This document shows positions 28,644 through 38,239 of a stretch of DNA of 47,933 nt, piece by piece (positions within the stretch are counted from its first letter, which is position 1; every line of letters begins with the position of its first letter). The stretch lies in NCBI GenBank assembly GCA_958438515.1, contig CAUBRZ010000011.1:1-47933 (forward strand), in the 5' to 3' direction. The position numbers were made by a program, and so were the translations under genes. This DNA comes from an uncultured Clostridium sp. (GTDB taxonomy: Bacteria > Bacillota > Clostridia > TANB77 > CAG-508). The notes beneath the pieces are model-generated. The model saw nothing but the letters and a program-made list of their open reading frames with translations, was not told the DNA's origin and did no database searches.

Positions 28644-30413
28644 TTATTCTTCTGTTTTCTTATTATTACTATTATTTTGATTATCTATTATTGCTTCTTG
28701 TTTGTTACTTTCTTCTTTTTTTATTCCATCCATTATCATTATAAACTTGACATTTCCTTCTTCTCCATCATTTAACATTGTGAAATTATTATATTGTTTT
28801 GATAATTCTTTTAGTTTTTCTACTCTTGTTGTTATATCTTTTGCATCTCCATTTATATAGTTGCAAATTTGTTTTATTCCTTCATTATTGAATTTTGTTA
28901 CCCCTTCTGCTAATGTATTTGCTCCTGTATTTAGCTCATTTGCTCCATTTTGTAATTTACTTGTTCCATTATCTATCTTATATAATCCATTTGTTAATTC
29001 ATTTAATCCTGTTCCTAAAGTCTCCATTTGCTTTGATACTTGTGATAAAGCTTCTTGTTTTACTTGATTTGCAACCTCTCTTGATGTTGTTTCTGCTGTA
29101 GATTTCGCTACTTGTTTAGCAGTAGATTTTGCTACTTGCTTAGCAGTTTGACTTGCAACCTCTTTTGCAGTATCTTGTGCTACTGATTCTGCACTATTTA
29201 TAGCTGATTCTTGAGCAAATTGTAATACTATAACTTTTTGTTGATCTGGTAATAAATTATAATTTTCATTATTTTTTAAACCTTTTTCTACTCCTTCTTT
29301 AATTTTTGCCTTTTGCTCATTAGTTAATTTTATATTTGCTACTTGGCTTGCAGCACTATTTCCAATTGCTTTAGCTGTACTTTCTATTTGTTTGCTTGCT
29401 TCTTCTGATGCTTTATTTCCTATTTCAGATATAGTTTTTGAATCTAAAGCTTCACTTTTATCTGATACTAAAGCCTTTGTGCTTTTTTCAACTTCCTTTT
29501 TTATTTTATTTGCTCCTGTATATGCTGCATTGCTTCCAGTTTTTAACTCTCCTACTGAACTAGATAACTTATCTGTTCCTTGTGCTAATGTATTTGCTCC
29601 TTCTTGTATTTGATTTGCACTACTTTGTAATGTATCTACTTTACTATAAATTTTATCTATATCATCAAATAATTCTATGTCATCATCTTCTATTAATTTA
29701 GGTGTAACATATGTTACTATATTATTTAATTCAAAATCTGTTGATTCCATTGTTATTTCTATTTTATTTGGAATTTCTAATTTATCTTTTGAAATATTTA
29801 AGCTTTCTTGCATTCCTGGGATACTCATCCCTATTAGTGTTGTTTTTGTTCCATCATCTATTGCTTTTCCATTTGTTATTTCAATATTTTTATTATTATC
29901 ATTATTTATTATTGTTCCACATACTACAACAAATGGTGTATACATAGTTTCATTTTTTCCATTAATATTAACATCATGTGCATCTTTGTTTATATATTCT
30001 ATTGTTATTTTTATTTTTCCACTTTTTCCTGCTAATTCATTTGCTTGTATCTCTTTTCCATCTAATTCATATTTTACCTTACATTCTATTGGTAATTCTT
30101 TTTGTGATTCTCCTTGATAATATATGTCGCTTCCTTCTGCATTCCATACTAAACTATTTCCATCTTGTTTAAACTCTTGGTCTCCATCTATATTTTTAAT
30201 ATTTAGCAAATCAGATATATCATTTATTGTTTGCTCTTGATTTTTATTTTCTATATGGCTATTTACTATAGTATTATAGTTATTTCCCTCTGAATTTAGT
30301 TTAGAATATACTGTTTCTTCTTTTGTAAATGCAAATACTGGTGTTGTTAAATAAGTTACTATTGTAAATAATAAAGCACTTGATGTTATTTTTGATATTA
30401 TTTTATGATTCAT
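28644..30413 (-). CDS. Secreted coiled-coil protein linked to MMPL exporter (YhgE-like repeats)
   Basis: 589 residues with a signal peptide (basic start, ALLFTIVTYLTTPVFAF). A beta-rich N-terminal domain of about 200 residues is followed by long coiled coils. Repeated LxxGAxxLxxG heptads (QIQEGANTLAQGTDKL, LQNGANELNTGANTLAEGV) are the pattern found in the extracellular part of YhgE/Pip proteins, and there is an Ala-rich KQVAKSTA block. Unlike YhgE it has no TM segments. It begins 18 bp after the MMPL gene, so it is probably the exporter's extracytoplasmic partner (inference). The C-terminal tail is Asn/Lys-rich. Confidence 0.7.
   Translation of the reverse strand: MNHKIISKITSSALLFTIVTYLTTPVFAFTKEETVYSKLNSEGNNYNTIVNSHIENKNQEQTINDISDLLNIKNIDGDQEFKQDGNSLVWNAEGSDIYYQGESQKELPIECKVKYELDGKEIQANELAGKSGKIKITIEYINKDAHDVNINGKNETMYTPFVVVCGTIINNDNNKNIEITNGKAIDDGTKTTLIGMSIPGMQESLNISKDKLEIPNKIEITMESTDFELNNIVTYVTPKLIEDDDIELFDDIDKIYSKVDTLQSSANQIQEGANTLAQGTDKLSSSVGELKTGSNAAYTGANKIKKEVEKSTKALVSDKSEALDSKTISEIGNKASEEASKQIESTAKAIGNSAASQVANIKLTNEQKAKIKEGVEKGLKNNENYNLLPDQQKVIVLQFAQESAINSAESVAQDTAKEVASQTAKQVAKSTAKQVAKSTAETTSREVANQVKQEALSQVSKQMETLGTGLNELTNGLYKIDNGTSKLQNGANELNTGANTLAEGVTKFNNEGIKQICNYINGDAKDITTRVEKLKELSKQYNNFTMLNDGEEGNVKFIMIMDGIKKEESNKQEAIIDNQNNSNNKKTEE
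29101..29148 (-). repeat. Two tandem 24-bp repeats encoding KQVAKSTA
   Basis: Units at 29101-29124 and 29125-29148 differ at three bases and encode duplicated coiled-coil octets in the secreted protein. Confidence 0.8.
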
Positions 30414-30431
30414 TTTTTATCATCCTTTCTT

Positions 30432-32502
30432 TTAATTTTTTATTTGCTTCATCCCAATTGTTGTTTTACATACTATTTTATCAAATACCATTAAAAATGA
30501 AGGTAAAATTGTTATTACACATACCATACTTATAATTGCTCCTCTTGACATTAATGTACATAATGAGCCTATCATTTCTATTTGTGAATATGCTCCTACT
30601 CCAAATGTTGCTCCAAAGAAACATAATCCACTTACTATTATTGAGCCTATTGAAGTCTCTAAAGCATTGCTTATTGCTTCTTGTTTATTATTGCCATCTT
30701 TTCTATTATTTATATATTTTGTGGTAATTAATATTGCGTAATCTATAGTTGCTCCTAATTGTATTGTTCCTATTACTATTGATGCTATAAATGGTAATAC
30801 TGTATCTGTGTAATATGGTATTCCCATATTTATAAATATGGCAAATTCTATAACTGACATTAATATTATTGGTAAAGATATTGATTTTAGTACAAATACC
30901 ATTATTATAAATATAATTACAATTGATACTGTGTTTACACTGTTGAAATCATGATTACTTATTTCTACCAAGTCCTTCATAAGAGGTCCTTCTCCTGCAA
31001 GTATTGCATTTTCGTCATATCTTTTTATTATTTCATTTACTTTTGTTACTTGGTCATTTAATTCATCTGTTGCCATTTCGTATTTTGAATTTATTATTAA
31101 CATTTGATATTTATCTTTTTGGAATATTTCTAATATATCTTGTGGTAACATCTCTTTTGGAATACCTTGCTCTCCTATTTTTGAATATCCTATTGTCCAT
31201 TCTATACCATCTAAGTTTTCAATTTCATCTAACATTTGATTTATTTTATAATCTGGGATATTTTTATCTACTAATAATAATTCCATTGATGTCATATTAA
31301 ATTTCTCTTTTAATTCGTTATTTGCACTTACACTTGGTAAGTCTTTTGGTAATGATTTATCTAAATTGTAATATATATCTGTTTTTTTATAGCCATAAAA
31401 TGCTATTGGTAAAATAATTATAAATGCTATTATTATTGCTTTATAATGTTTCATTACAAAGTTCTTTACACCTATAAACTTTGGTAATCTTTCTTTATGT
31501 TTTGTCTTTTCTATTAATGTGTTTAATTCTAATATAATTGCTGGTAAAATTGTTACTACACATATTACTCCTAAAAGAACTCCTTTTGCCATTACAATAC
31601 CTATATCTTTTCCTAATGTAAGATTCATACTACATAAGGCCAAGAAACCAGCTATTGTAGTAATAGAACTTCCCACAACTGACAATAAAGTCTTTCCTAT
31701 AGCTTGTGCCATTGCCTCTTCTATATTTTTTGTGTTTTGTTTTTCTTGCATATAGCTATGATATAAAAATATTGCAAAATCCATTGTTACTCCTAGTTGT
31801 AATACTGCACTTATAGCTTTTGTAATATAAGAAGTTTGACCTAAGAATACATTGCTTCCCATATTATATAATATTGCAATTCCTATATTTAATAGCAATA
31901 AAAATGGTGCAACATAAGAGTCTAAGGCTATCTCTAAAATTATTAAACATAGAATAACTGCTATAATAACATAAATTGCTATTTCTGAATCTGATAAATC
32001 TCTTGTATCTAATACTGTTGCTGTCATACCACTTATTTTGCATCTTTCATCAGTTATGTCTCTTAATTTTTCTACTGCTTGCATTGTGCTATCTGATGAT
32101 ATTTGATCTTTAAAAGTTACTAACATTAAAGTTTGACCGATCTTTATTTACCTTTTCTTTTATATCATCTGGTATCATTTCTATTGGAATTCCTGTACCT
32201 GTTATATCTGCTATACTTACTGCCTTATCTACATCATCAATTTCCTTTATTTTATTTTCTAATTTTATTATATCTTTTGTATCCATATTTTCTATCATTA
32301 CTACTGAAAATGCTCCCATGTTAAAGTCTTCTGATAAAATATTTTCTCCTTTTATTGTCTCTACATCTTCTGGAAGATAAACTAATATATCATAATTTAT
32401 CTTTGTAGCTCTCATTCCTATAACTGATGGAATTAGTAGTAATAAAGCAATTATTAATATTAGTTTCCTATGCTTGCAAATCATTTCTCCAAACTTATGC
32501 AT
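30432..32502 (-). CDS. MMPL/RND-family exporter, interrupted by +1 shift at CGG
   Basis: An RND-type membrane protein: an N-terminal TM helix and periplasmic-type loop, a bundle of TM helices, a second TM helix and loop, and a second bundle, about 689 residues if read through. The duplicated halves (FAIFLYHSYMQE and YAILITTKYINN) are the MMPL pattern. The frame breaks at 32139-32137: the zero frame reads GAT CGG TCA and ends 8 codons later. Skipping the C gives GAT GGT CAA ACT TTA ATG, restoring DGQTLMLV, after which the frame is open to 30432. It is first in an operon with the secreted coiled-coil gene and is controlled by the divergent TetR regulator. Confidence 0.85.
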
Positions 32503-32532
32503 AAAAAAACTCCTTTCCTTTTTGTTTTTTAC

Positions 32533-32561
32533 ATTATACTATTATTATGACCATTGGTCAA
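32533..32561 (-). promoter_or_regulatory. MMPL operon promoter overlapped by TetR operator
   Basis: Minus strand: TTGACC, 17-bp spacer, perfect TATAAT. The palindrome TGACCATTGGTCA (32548-32560) covers the -35 edge and spacer, so a bound TetR dimer would block RNA polymerase. Confidence 0.75.
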
Positions 32562-32748
32562 TAGTTTTTTTGTTTTTTATTTATTTTATTTGAAATTTAT
32601 TTTGTTTTATTCAATATTTTTATGATTCTTTGTTTATAATATTCAGCATGTGTTTAATTCAAGGATATTTAGAGTATATCCTTTTAAAATTTTATGTACT
32701 TTTTTGCATGTCTATATATATTTTTTTCAACTTTTTTCTTTAAACTAA

Positions 32749-32777
32749 TTGACCATTCGTCAAAATTGTGTCATAAT
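32749..32777 (+). promoter_or_regulatory. tetR promoter with matching operator
   Basis: TTGACC, 17-bp spacer, CATAAT. The operator TTGACCATTCGTCAA (32749-32763) includes the -35 box in the same relative position as at the exporter promoter, implying autoregulation. Confidence 0.7.
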
Positions 32778-32800
32778 TTATTTTATGGAGGTTTTTTTAT

Positions 32801-33400
32801 ATGAAAAAAGATATAGTTGTAAATGATAAAGAATCTAGATTATTAAATACTGCCTTTAAGTTATTTACTGAAAGAGGAATTAAAGATACCTCTATTCAAC
32901 AAATTGTTGATGACGCTAATGTTGCTAAAGGTACGTTTTATTTATATTTTAAAGATAAATATGAACTTAGAGATATTTTGATTGCTAAAAAATCGCATAA
33001 GCTTTTTAGTGATGCTCTTAAAGAGTTAAGAAAAAATTACATTTCAAATTTGTCTGATCAAGTTATTTTTTTAGTTAATTATGTTATTAATGAACTTAAC
33101 AAAACACCTACACTTTTAAAGTTTATTTCTAAAAATTTGTCTTGGGGTATTTATAGTAAGACTGTTTTAAAGTTATATGAGAATAGTGAAGAAAATAAAG
33201 ATAGTGTATATAAGCTATTCTTAAATGGTGTAGAAGAAAATGGTTTAAATTTAAAAAATCCTGAAGTTACTTTATATATGATAATAGAATTAGTTAGTTC
33301 TACTTGTTTTAATTCAATTTTATACAAAGATCCCCTTCCTATTGATGAATTTAAACCTTATTTATATGATGCTATTCGTAATCTAATTGAACCTAAATAA
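32801..33400 (+). CDS. TetR-family repressor of divergent MMPL operon
   Basis: 199 residues. The N-terminal TetR helix-turn-helix is clear (FTERGIKDTSIQQIVDDANVAKGTFYLYFKDKYEL), followed by an all-helical ligand-binding domain with a TetR_C-like hydrophobic pocket region. ATG with GGAGG upstream. It is divergent from the MMPL gene across a 298-bp gap with one near-identical palindrome at each promoter. The inducing ligand is probably a substrate of the exporter (inference). Confidence 0.9.
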   Translation: MKKDIVVNDKESRLLNTAFKLFTERGIKDTSIQQIVDDANVAKGTFYLYFKDKYELRDILIAKKSHKLFSDALKELRKNYISNLSDQVIFLVNYVINELNKTPTLLKFISKNLSWGIYSKTVLKLYENSEENKDSVYKLFLNGVEENGLNLKNPEVTLYMIIELVSSTCFNSILYKDPLPIDEFKPYLYDAIRNLIEPK

Positions 33401-33502
33401 TTAGTAATATAGAACACTTTGTTACAAATCCAGCACATTTTTAAATTATGTTTATTATTTGTATTATAACTAAATTCGTATGTGGAATCTAGTAAGTAAA
33501 AA

Positions 33503-33526
33503 AGTCCAACTCTTAAGAGTTGGACT
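33503..33526 (-). terminator. Terminator of tRNA-Lys(CTT)
   Basis: A perfect 24-bp palindrome with 12-bp arms (AGTCCAACTCTT) is followed on the minus strand by TTTTTT. It also lies downstream of the plus-strand tetR gene. Confidence 0.8.
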
Positions 33527-33554
33527 AAATTTTTGCATTCATTAAAATTATTTA

Positions 33555-33630
33555 TGGTGCGCCATAGAGGGATCGAACCTCCGACCATCAGATTAAGAGT
33601 CTGCTGCTCTACCAACTGAGCTAATGGCGC
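33555..33630 (-). tRNA. tRNA-Lys(CTT)
   Basis: A cloverleaf is readable on the minus strand: acceptor GCGCCAT/ATGGCGC, D-arm GCTC..GAGC, anticodon loop CTCTTAA (anticodon CTT), T-loop TTCGATC, encoded CCA. Confidence 0.95.
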
Positions 33631-33740
33631 ATATTTTAATATTTATGTTCTTACTTTAGTTACTTAAAACACTTTATAATTATAATATTCTTTCTTTTAA
33701 TTGTCAATAGTTTTAAATTGATTTAAGTCTATAAATACAT

Positions 33741-33768
33741 AAAATCCCTAGAATCATCCAGGGATTTT
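33741..33768. terminator. Terminator of vanW-like gene
   Basis: AAAATCCCT/AGGGATTTT stem, seven bases beyond the stop of the VanW-family gene. Confidence 0.7.
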
Positions 33769-33774
33769 TTTATA

Positions 33775-35656
33775 TTATTCATTTGTCGTTCTTTGACTAC
33801 TGTTTTGTGATTGGTTATTGGTAGAAGAATTGGTTGTTTCTTGTTCTTGTGGTTTTTCTTCGGAAGTTGGTTGACTTACAGTAGGTGTAGCTTCTTGTGG
33901 CTGTGTATCAGTTTGTACAGTTCCACTTTTTGTTCCTTTTATTATAATTCTTGTCATAGCATCATAGGTGTCTCTAGATAAAAGTTTTGTTGATATTACT
34001 TTTCCATTTAAAATTTTTGTTATATAAGTTTCTGTTTTTAACCCATTTGCTCCTTTTTGTTTTACCTTTTCAGTTCCTTCAGCTAAATTTGCATCTTCTA
34101 TATATTTTGTCGTACATGGGATTGATGCTACTGTTTTTGTACTAAATTTAAAAGTATACTCTTCTTCTTCTTTTATTCCATAAATATTAATTGTTGCTAT
34201 TCCATTTTGGGCTGTAGCTGATATTCTTATAGGATATTTTCTTGTATTTTTAAATTTAAAATCTGTAACCCCATATACAACAGTTGCATCTCTTCCGAGC
34301 TCCTACATAAGAAGTTACAAATTGGTGGTTTCTTCTTTCAACTATTTCTAGATTTGATAATAATACTGAATTATATAAGGTTGATGAAATCTGACAAATT
34401 CCTCCTCCTATTCCATCTACTACTTCTCCACCTGAATAAATTTTACCATTTTTGTATCCTGCAGCTGCTGTTCTCGCCCCTAAAGCTTTGTTATATGAAA
34501 ATGTTTCTCCTGACAATACAACTTTTCCATTGATTTTTTGACATGCAATTCTTAAATTAGTTGAACGATCTACATCACTTACATCATACCTTGTTGTAAA
34601 TGTTCCTAATATATCTGGAAATGCTTCTGATCCAATTTGGTTTAAAGTAACTTTAGGTTTTGTTATTGTTAATTTTATTATATATTCTTCTTTATCTTCT
34701 TGTAATAACTCTTTTGCTTTTTCTACATCAAAATCTACGCCTTCTACTTCTGGATAAATTGTAAATGGATTTTTTGTATAATAAGCATCTTTTGCTTCTT
34801 TATATATTTCATTATGAATCTTATCAATATCTATTTTTTCAGGTTCTCTATTTATAACTGGTATTTCAATAAAATCCTCATTAATATTTATACTATTTAA
34901 ATTTTCCTTTACTTTCTCTAACAATTTATTAGTATCAATGCTTATACCAGCTTTTCCTTTTGTTATTATTAATTCATCATCTTCTATACTATAACTTGAT
35001 TCTATTATGACTCCTGGTAAATTAACGTTTATATCTTCTATTGTCTGTTTTGCTACTTCTTCATTTAGTGACATTTCTACATTAATATCTCTTTTTGCAA
35101 TTAAAGTTAATAGTATTTCATAATTATTTATAAAAATATTCTCTTTTCTTCCTATCTGGTAAGCATCTTCTACAGCTTTATCTATATTATAATTTACTTC
35201 CATTAGTGTTGTATTTAAAGAAGTTTCATAATCTTGATATTTTATATCTATTTCGTTTTGTTTCTTTTCATTATACATAGTTTCTATTTTTGCTTTTGCT
35301 TCATCTTTTGATAATCCTGATACTTCGACTCCTGAAATTGATACTCCACTTATCATTTTCTCATTATTAATATTTACTAATGCAAATACTGTAGAAATTC
35401 CTATACCTATTAATAATACTATGCCTATTATAATAGCTATAATGATGTATTTATTATTACTTTTTTTTATTTTATTTTCTTCCATTTTTTCAATTTCCTG
35501 ATCTATCTTTTTTGATTTTTCATTTACAACTTGGAATTTAGTATGTTTTCCTTCTAATTGAGCATTATTCTCTTTATTTTCTTTTTTAGAGGTATTATTT
35601 TTTTTAACATCCTCCATCTTTTTTTCTTCCTTTTTTTCTAATAAATTTTTATCCAT
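33775..35656 (-). CDS. VanW-family cell-wall protein, interrupted by +1 shift at CGG
   Basis: A basic, Lys/Glu-rich cytoplasmic N-terminus and one TM helix (IIAIIIGIVLLIGIGIST) precede repeated peptidoglycan-binding-like (PGBD4) regions, then a VanW domain with the GGGICQISSTLYN motif. The frame breaks at 34297-34295: the zero frame reads GCT CGG AAG. Skipping the C gives GCT GGA AGA GAT GCA ACT GTT, restoring the family's YVGAGRDATV. The frame is then open for 173 more codons, covering a G5-like segment (KVKQKGANGLKTETYI) and a Gln/Thr/Ser-rich tail, to a 626-residue product. The normal ATG follows AAGGGG. It is surface-associated; the precise role of VanW domains is unknown. Confidence 0.85.
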
Positions 35657-35832
35657 AAGAATTCCCCTTCTACGTTTTCTTATTAAATCTTACCATAAAA
35701 TCGCTTTTTTTACAATATTTTTGTAACTTTTTAATAATTTTTCATTCTATTGCAAAAGGCTTATTTAATAGTATGTATAAGGTTTTAAATTATGCATCTA
35801 GTTTGTTTTTTGAAAATTTTTTAAAAAAATAC

Positions 35833-35861
35833 TTGAACATTGTAGAATTTAATATTATAAT
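35833..35861 (+). promoter_or_regulatory. Sigma-A promoter of starch-binding gene
   Basis: TTGAAC, 17-bp spacer, perfect TATAAT, about 35 bp before the ATG. Confidence 0.75.
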
Positions 35862-35896
35862 GTTGACAGCAAAAGATAAATAAGGAGAGAATTTAA

Positions 35897-36373
35897 ATGG
35901 AATTAACTAAAAATATATTCTTCAATACAGATAAATTAGTAGAAAATAGTAAAGTAAAAATTTCATATATAGGAGAACTTTTTCAAGACGCATCTTCTGA
36001 GGTGTCTATTCATTATGGTTTTGGTATGAATTGGGATAATGTTAATGATGTTGAAATGGAAAAAACAGAATTAGGTTTTCAAGCCGAAATTAATTTATTA
36101 GAAGGTGATACTTTTAACTTCTGTTTTAAAAACGAGAATGATGTTTGGGATAATAATAATGGGGAAAATTATATATTCCCATTAGAAAAAGTTCAAAATG
36201 AATTATTGGTTTTAGAAGATGAACCAGTTTCTTTAGGATCTGCAAGAAAATTAAGAAGATCTTATTTATGGAGCAAAAAAGTTCGTTTAGCTGTTTATAA
36301 AATAATTACTTATCTTCCAAAACTAATTTCTGGAAATTATAAAAGAAAATTGACAGATACAAATAATGTATAA
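35897..36373 (+). CDS. Stand-alone CBM25/53-like carbohydrate-binding protein
   Basis: 158 residues. A starch-binding fold is suggested by VSIHYGFGMNWDNVNDVEME and FCFKNENDVWDNNNGENY, the aromatic-plus-DNN pattern of CBM25/53 modules. No catalytic domain, signal peptide or TM helix is visible; the C-terminus (about 110-158) is basic and helical. ATG with AAGGAGAG upstream, its own promoter and a terminator. A cytoplasmic glycogen- or starch-binding role is possible; the function of these single-module proteins is unknown. Confidence 0.75.
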   Translation: MELTKNIFFNTDKLVENSKVKISYIGELFQDASSEVSIHYGFGMNWDNVNDVEMEKTELGFQAEINLLEGDTFNFCFKNENDVWDNNNGENYIFPLEKVQNELLVLEDEPVSLGSARKLRRSYLWSKKVRLAVYKIITYLPKLISGNYKRKLTDTNNV

Positions 36374-36393
36374 TTTATAATTAGTAATATTTT

Positions 36394-36428
36394 TAGGACC
36401 TCAAATATTTAATATTTAAGGTCCTTTT
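36394..36428. terminator. Bidirectional terminator
   Basis: AGGACCT/AGGTCCT with an inner AAATATT/AATATTT stem, between convergent genes. Confidence 0.8.
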
Positions 36429-36429
36429 A

Positions 36430-37161
36430 TTATGTTATAATCCAACCACCATTTATTGATATAACTTGTCCTGTTGTATAGTTATCTTCTATTAACCATT
36501 TTACACATTTTGCAATATCATCAGTATTTCCTAATTTTTCTAATGGTATTTCTTCTTCCAATTGTTTTATTTCCTCTTTACTAAGATTCGAATTCATACT
36601 TGTTTTTATAATCCCTGGTGCAATTGAATTTACTCTTATATTTGATGGGCCTAATTCTTTTGCTAGTGCTTTAGTTAATCCATCCATTCCAGCTTTTGAA
36701 ACTGAGTAAATTACTTCTAATGCTCCTCCAACCATTCCCCATACAGATGATATATTAATAATACATCCTTTTTTATTTTGTATCATGTTTGGTATTACTT
36801 CTTGTGACATAACAAATGCAGAATACAAATTAGTATTTATCACTCTTTCCCAATCCTGATCTGTTTCTTCAGTGAATAGTTTATATTCTGAAATTCCTGC
36901 ATTATTAATTAAAATATCTATTTTTCCATATCTACTTAATACATATTCTACTAGTTCTTTTGCTTCTTTTCTCTTAGAAACATCTGCTTTTTTTATATCC
37001 ACTTGTATATTTTCTTCTTCAAGTTCATTTTTTAATTTTAATATTTCTTCTTCTGATTTATTATAATTAGCAATTACTTGTATATTTTCTTTTGCCAGTG
37101 TTTTAGCAATTTGTCTTCCTATTCCTTTTGATGCGCCTGTTACAATAGCAATTTTTTTCAT
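36430..37161 (-). CDS. Short-chain dehydrogenase, FabG/YmfI-like
   Basis: 243 residues, classical SDR: TGASKGIG cofactor motif, NNAG at 86-89, and the catalytic triad Ser139, Tyr152 and Lys156 (YSVSK). The ISSVWGMVGGALEV and LAKELGPSNIRVN segments resemble the clostridial YmfI-type proteins that reduce 5-aminopentanone on elongation factor P. FabG-type ketoacyl reductase remains an alternative, since no fatty-acid genes lie nearby. Single gene. Confidence 0.85.
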   Translation of the reverse strand: MKKIAIVTGASKGIGRQIAKTLAKENIQVIANYNKSEEEILKLKNELEEENIQVDIKKADVSKRKEAKELVEYVLSRYGKIDILINNAGISEYKLFTEETDQDWERVINTNLYSAFVMSQEVIPNMIQNKKGCIINISSVWGMVGGALEVIYSVSKAGMDGLTKALAKELGPSNIRVNSIAPGIIKTSMNSNLSKEEIKQLEEEIPLEKLGNTDDIAKCVKWLIEDNYTTGQVISINGGWIIT

Positions 37162-37285
37162 AATTAGTCTCCCTTTTTACTTTTTATTCATTATAGAGAT
37201 TATATCAATGTAAATTTAAAATTTCAATATTACATATAAAAAAAGCCAATAATTAAGAGTGTTCTCAAAACTAATGACCTTTAAA

Positions 37286-37362
37286 TGGAGCCACTTCCCA
37301 GATTCGAACTGGGGACCCTCGCATTACAAGTGCGATGCTCTGGCCAGCTGAGCTAAAGTGGC
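37286..37362 (-). tRNA. tRNA-Thr(TGT)
   Basis: Minus strand: acceptor GCCACTT/AAGTGGC, anticodon loop CTTGTAA between TCGCA/TGCGA, T-loop TTCGAAT, encoded CCA. Confidence 0.95.
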
Positions 37363-37376
37363 ATAAATATTAAATT

Positions 37377-37451
37377 TGGTGACCCGTACGGGAATCGAAC
37401 CCATGTCTCCGCCGTGAAAGGGCGGTGTCTTAACCGCTTGACCACGGGGCC
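37377..37451 (-). tRNA. tRNA-Glu(TTC), with two mismatched acceptor pairs
   Basis: Minus strand: anticodon stem CCGCC/GGCGG around CTTTCAC (anticodon TTC), T-loop TTCGATT, encoded CCA. The acceptor strands are GGCCCCG and ACGGGTC, so pairs 6 (C-C) and 7 (G-A) do not form; the rest is normal. Confidence 0.88.
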
Positions 37452-37504
37452 ATATAAATGAGAGAATTCTAATTATATTTCACATTAGAATTCTTTTTAA
37501 TCTT

Positions 37505-37580
37505 TGGTGAGCTATCCGCGACTCGAACGCGGGACAACTTGATTAAAAGTCAAGTGCTCTACCACCTGAGCTAATAGCCC
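37505..37580 (-). tRNA. tRNA-Lys(TTT)
   Basis: Minus strand: acceptor GGGCTAT/ATAGCTC, anticodon loop CTTTTAA between CTTGA and TCAAG, encoded CCA. First gene of a Lys-Glu-Thr tRNA operon. Confidence 0.95.
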
Positions 37581-37610
37581 ACATAATTGTGAAACTCACA
37601 ACGCTTTTAT

Positions 37611-37639
37611 ATCTTACAATATTTTTACACAAATGTCAA
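37611..37639 (-). promoter_or_regulatory. Promoter of Lys-Glu-Thr tRNA operon
   Basis: Minus strand: consensus TTGACA, 17-bp spacer, TAAGAT. The -35 lies within the terminator hairpin of the upstream DUF1858 gene. Confidence 0.65.
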
Positions 37640-37655
37640 TACATTTGTGTAAAAA
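37622..37655. terminator. Terminator of DUF1858 gene
   Basis: TTTTTACACAAATGT and ACATTTGTGTAAAAA form a perfect 15-bp stem with a 4-base loop. Confidence 0.7.
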
Positions 37656-37743
37656 ATTTTATTTTTTAATATTTTTTATTATAAAAAGTACAAAAATATT
37701 ACTATTTTTACGTTTTTTATATATATTATTATATATAATATAA

Positions 37744-37929
37744 TTAAGCATTTAATTTTTCTAAAACTTCTTCTACATCAATACCATGTACCTCACAAGC
37801 TTCTTCTAAAGTTTCCATTTGTGATGCAGGACATCCTAAACAATGCATACCAGCCTCTAATAAAATTTCTGCTTTCTCTGGAGCTTTTTCTAAAATCTCT
37901 CCTATTTTTGTTTCTTTATTAAATTTCAT
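37744..37929 (-). CDS. DUF1858-domain protein
   Basis: 61 residues from ATG 37929, chosen because AGGTAGGTG lies upstream; the longer reading from 37965 runs through that site. It is a four-helix DUF1858 domain with MHCLGCPAS (CxxC) and EEACEVHGID, the type found alone or at the N-terminus of hybrid-cluster and ScdA/RIC-like proteins. It is probably metal- or redox-related. Single gene. Confidence 0.85.
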   Translation of the reverse strand: MKFNKETKIGEILEKAPEKAEILLEAGMHCLGCPASQMETLEEACEVHGIDVEEVLEKLNA

Positions 37930-38025
37930 TTTTATTACACCTACCTTTTTAACTAAAAATAGCACCTTTTTTGCTTTTTTGTTTCTAACAATAATTAAAT
38001 TTTATCATATTTTTTTAAAAAAGTA

Positions 38026-38054
38026 TAGACAAATTAAAAATTTTATTGTATTAT
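38026..38054 (+). promoter_or_regulatory. Promoter of T4SS-like gene block
   Basis: TAGACA, 17-bp spacer, TATTAT, ending 26 bp before the first ORF. Confidence 0.65.
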
Positions 38055-38080
38055 GGTAAAAATTGTAAGGTGGTGATGAT

Positions 38081-38224
38081 ATTTCTAGTCTAATTAATTT
38101 TTATTTCATAACCTTTATTATATATCTTTTTATAACTTTATATTCAATTTATACATTTTTTGATATAATTTTATTTCATAACAAGCAAGGTTCCAAATTA
38201 GAAATTAAAAAGAAAAATTTTTAA
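38081..38224 (+). CDS. Small membrane protein, probable ATT start
   Basis: A 47-codon ORF with no ATG, GTG or TTG start in frame. AAGGTGG sits seven bases before an ATT, and the frame is closed just upstream. The product is one hydrophobic helix (FYFITFIIYLFITLYSIYTF) and a basic tail (KLEIKKKNF). It lies between a good promoter and the VirD4-like gene, 15 bp from the latter. It is not recognised; small membrane ORFs are common at the head of conjugation operons. Confidence 0.45.
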   Translation: MSSLINFYFITFIIYLFITLYSIYTFFDIILFHNKQGSKLEIKKKNF

Positions 38225-38239
38225 AAAGGAGGTATTATT

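Noticed and set aside
37201..37285. Terminator of the tRNA operon
   Set aside because: Only imperfect short pairings could be drawn here, although a T-run is present; not strong enough to list.
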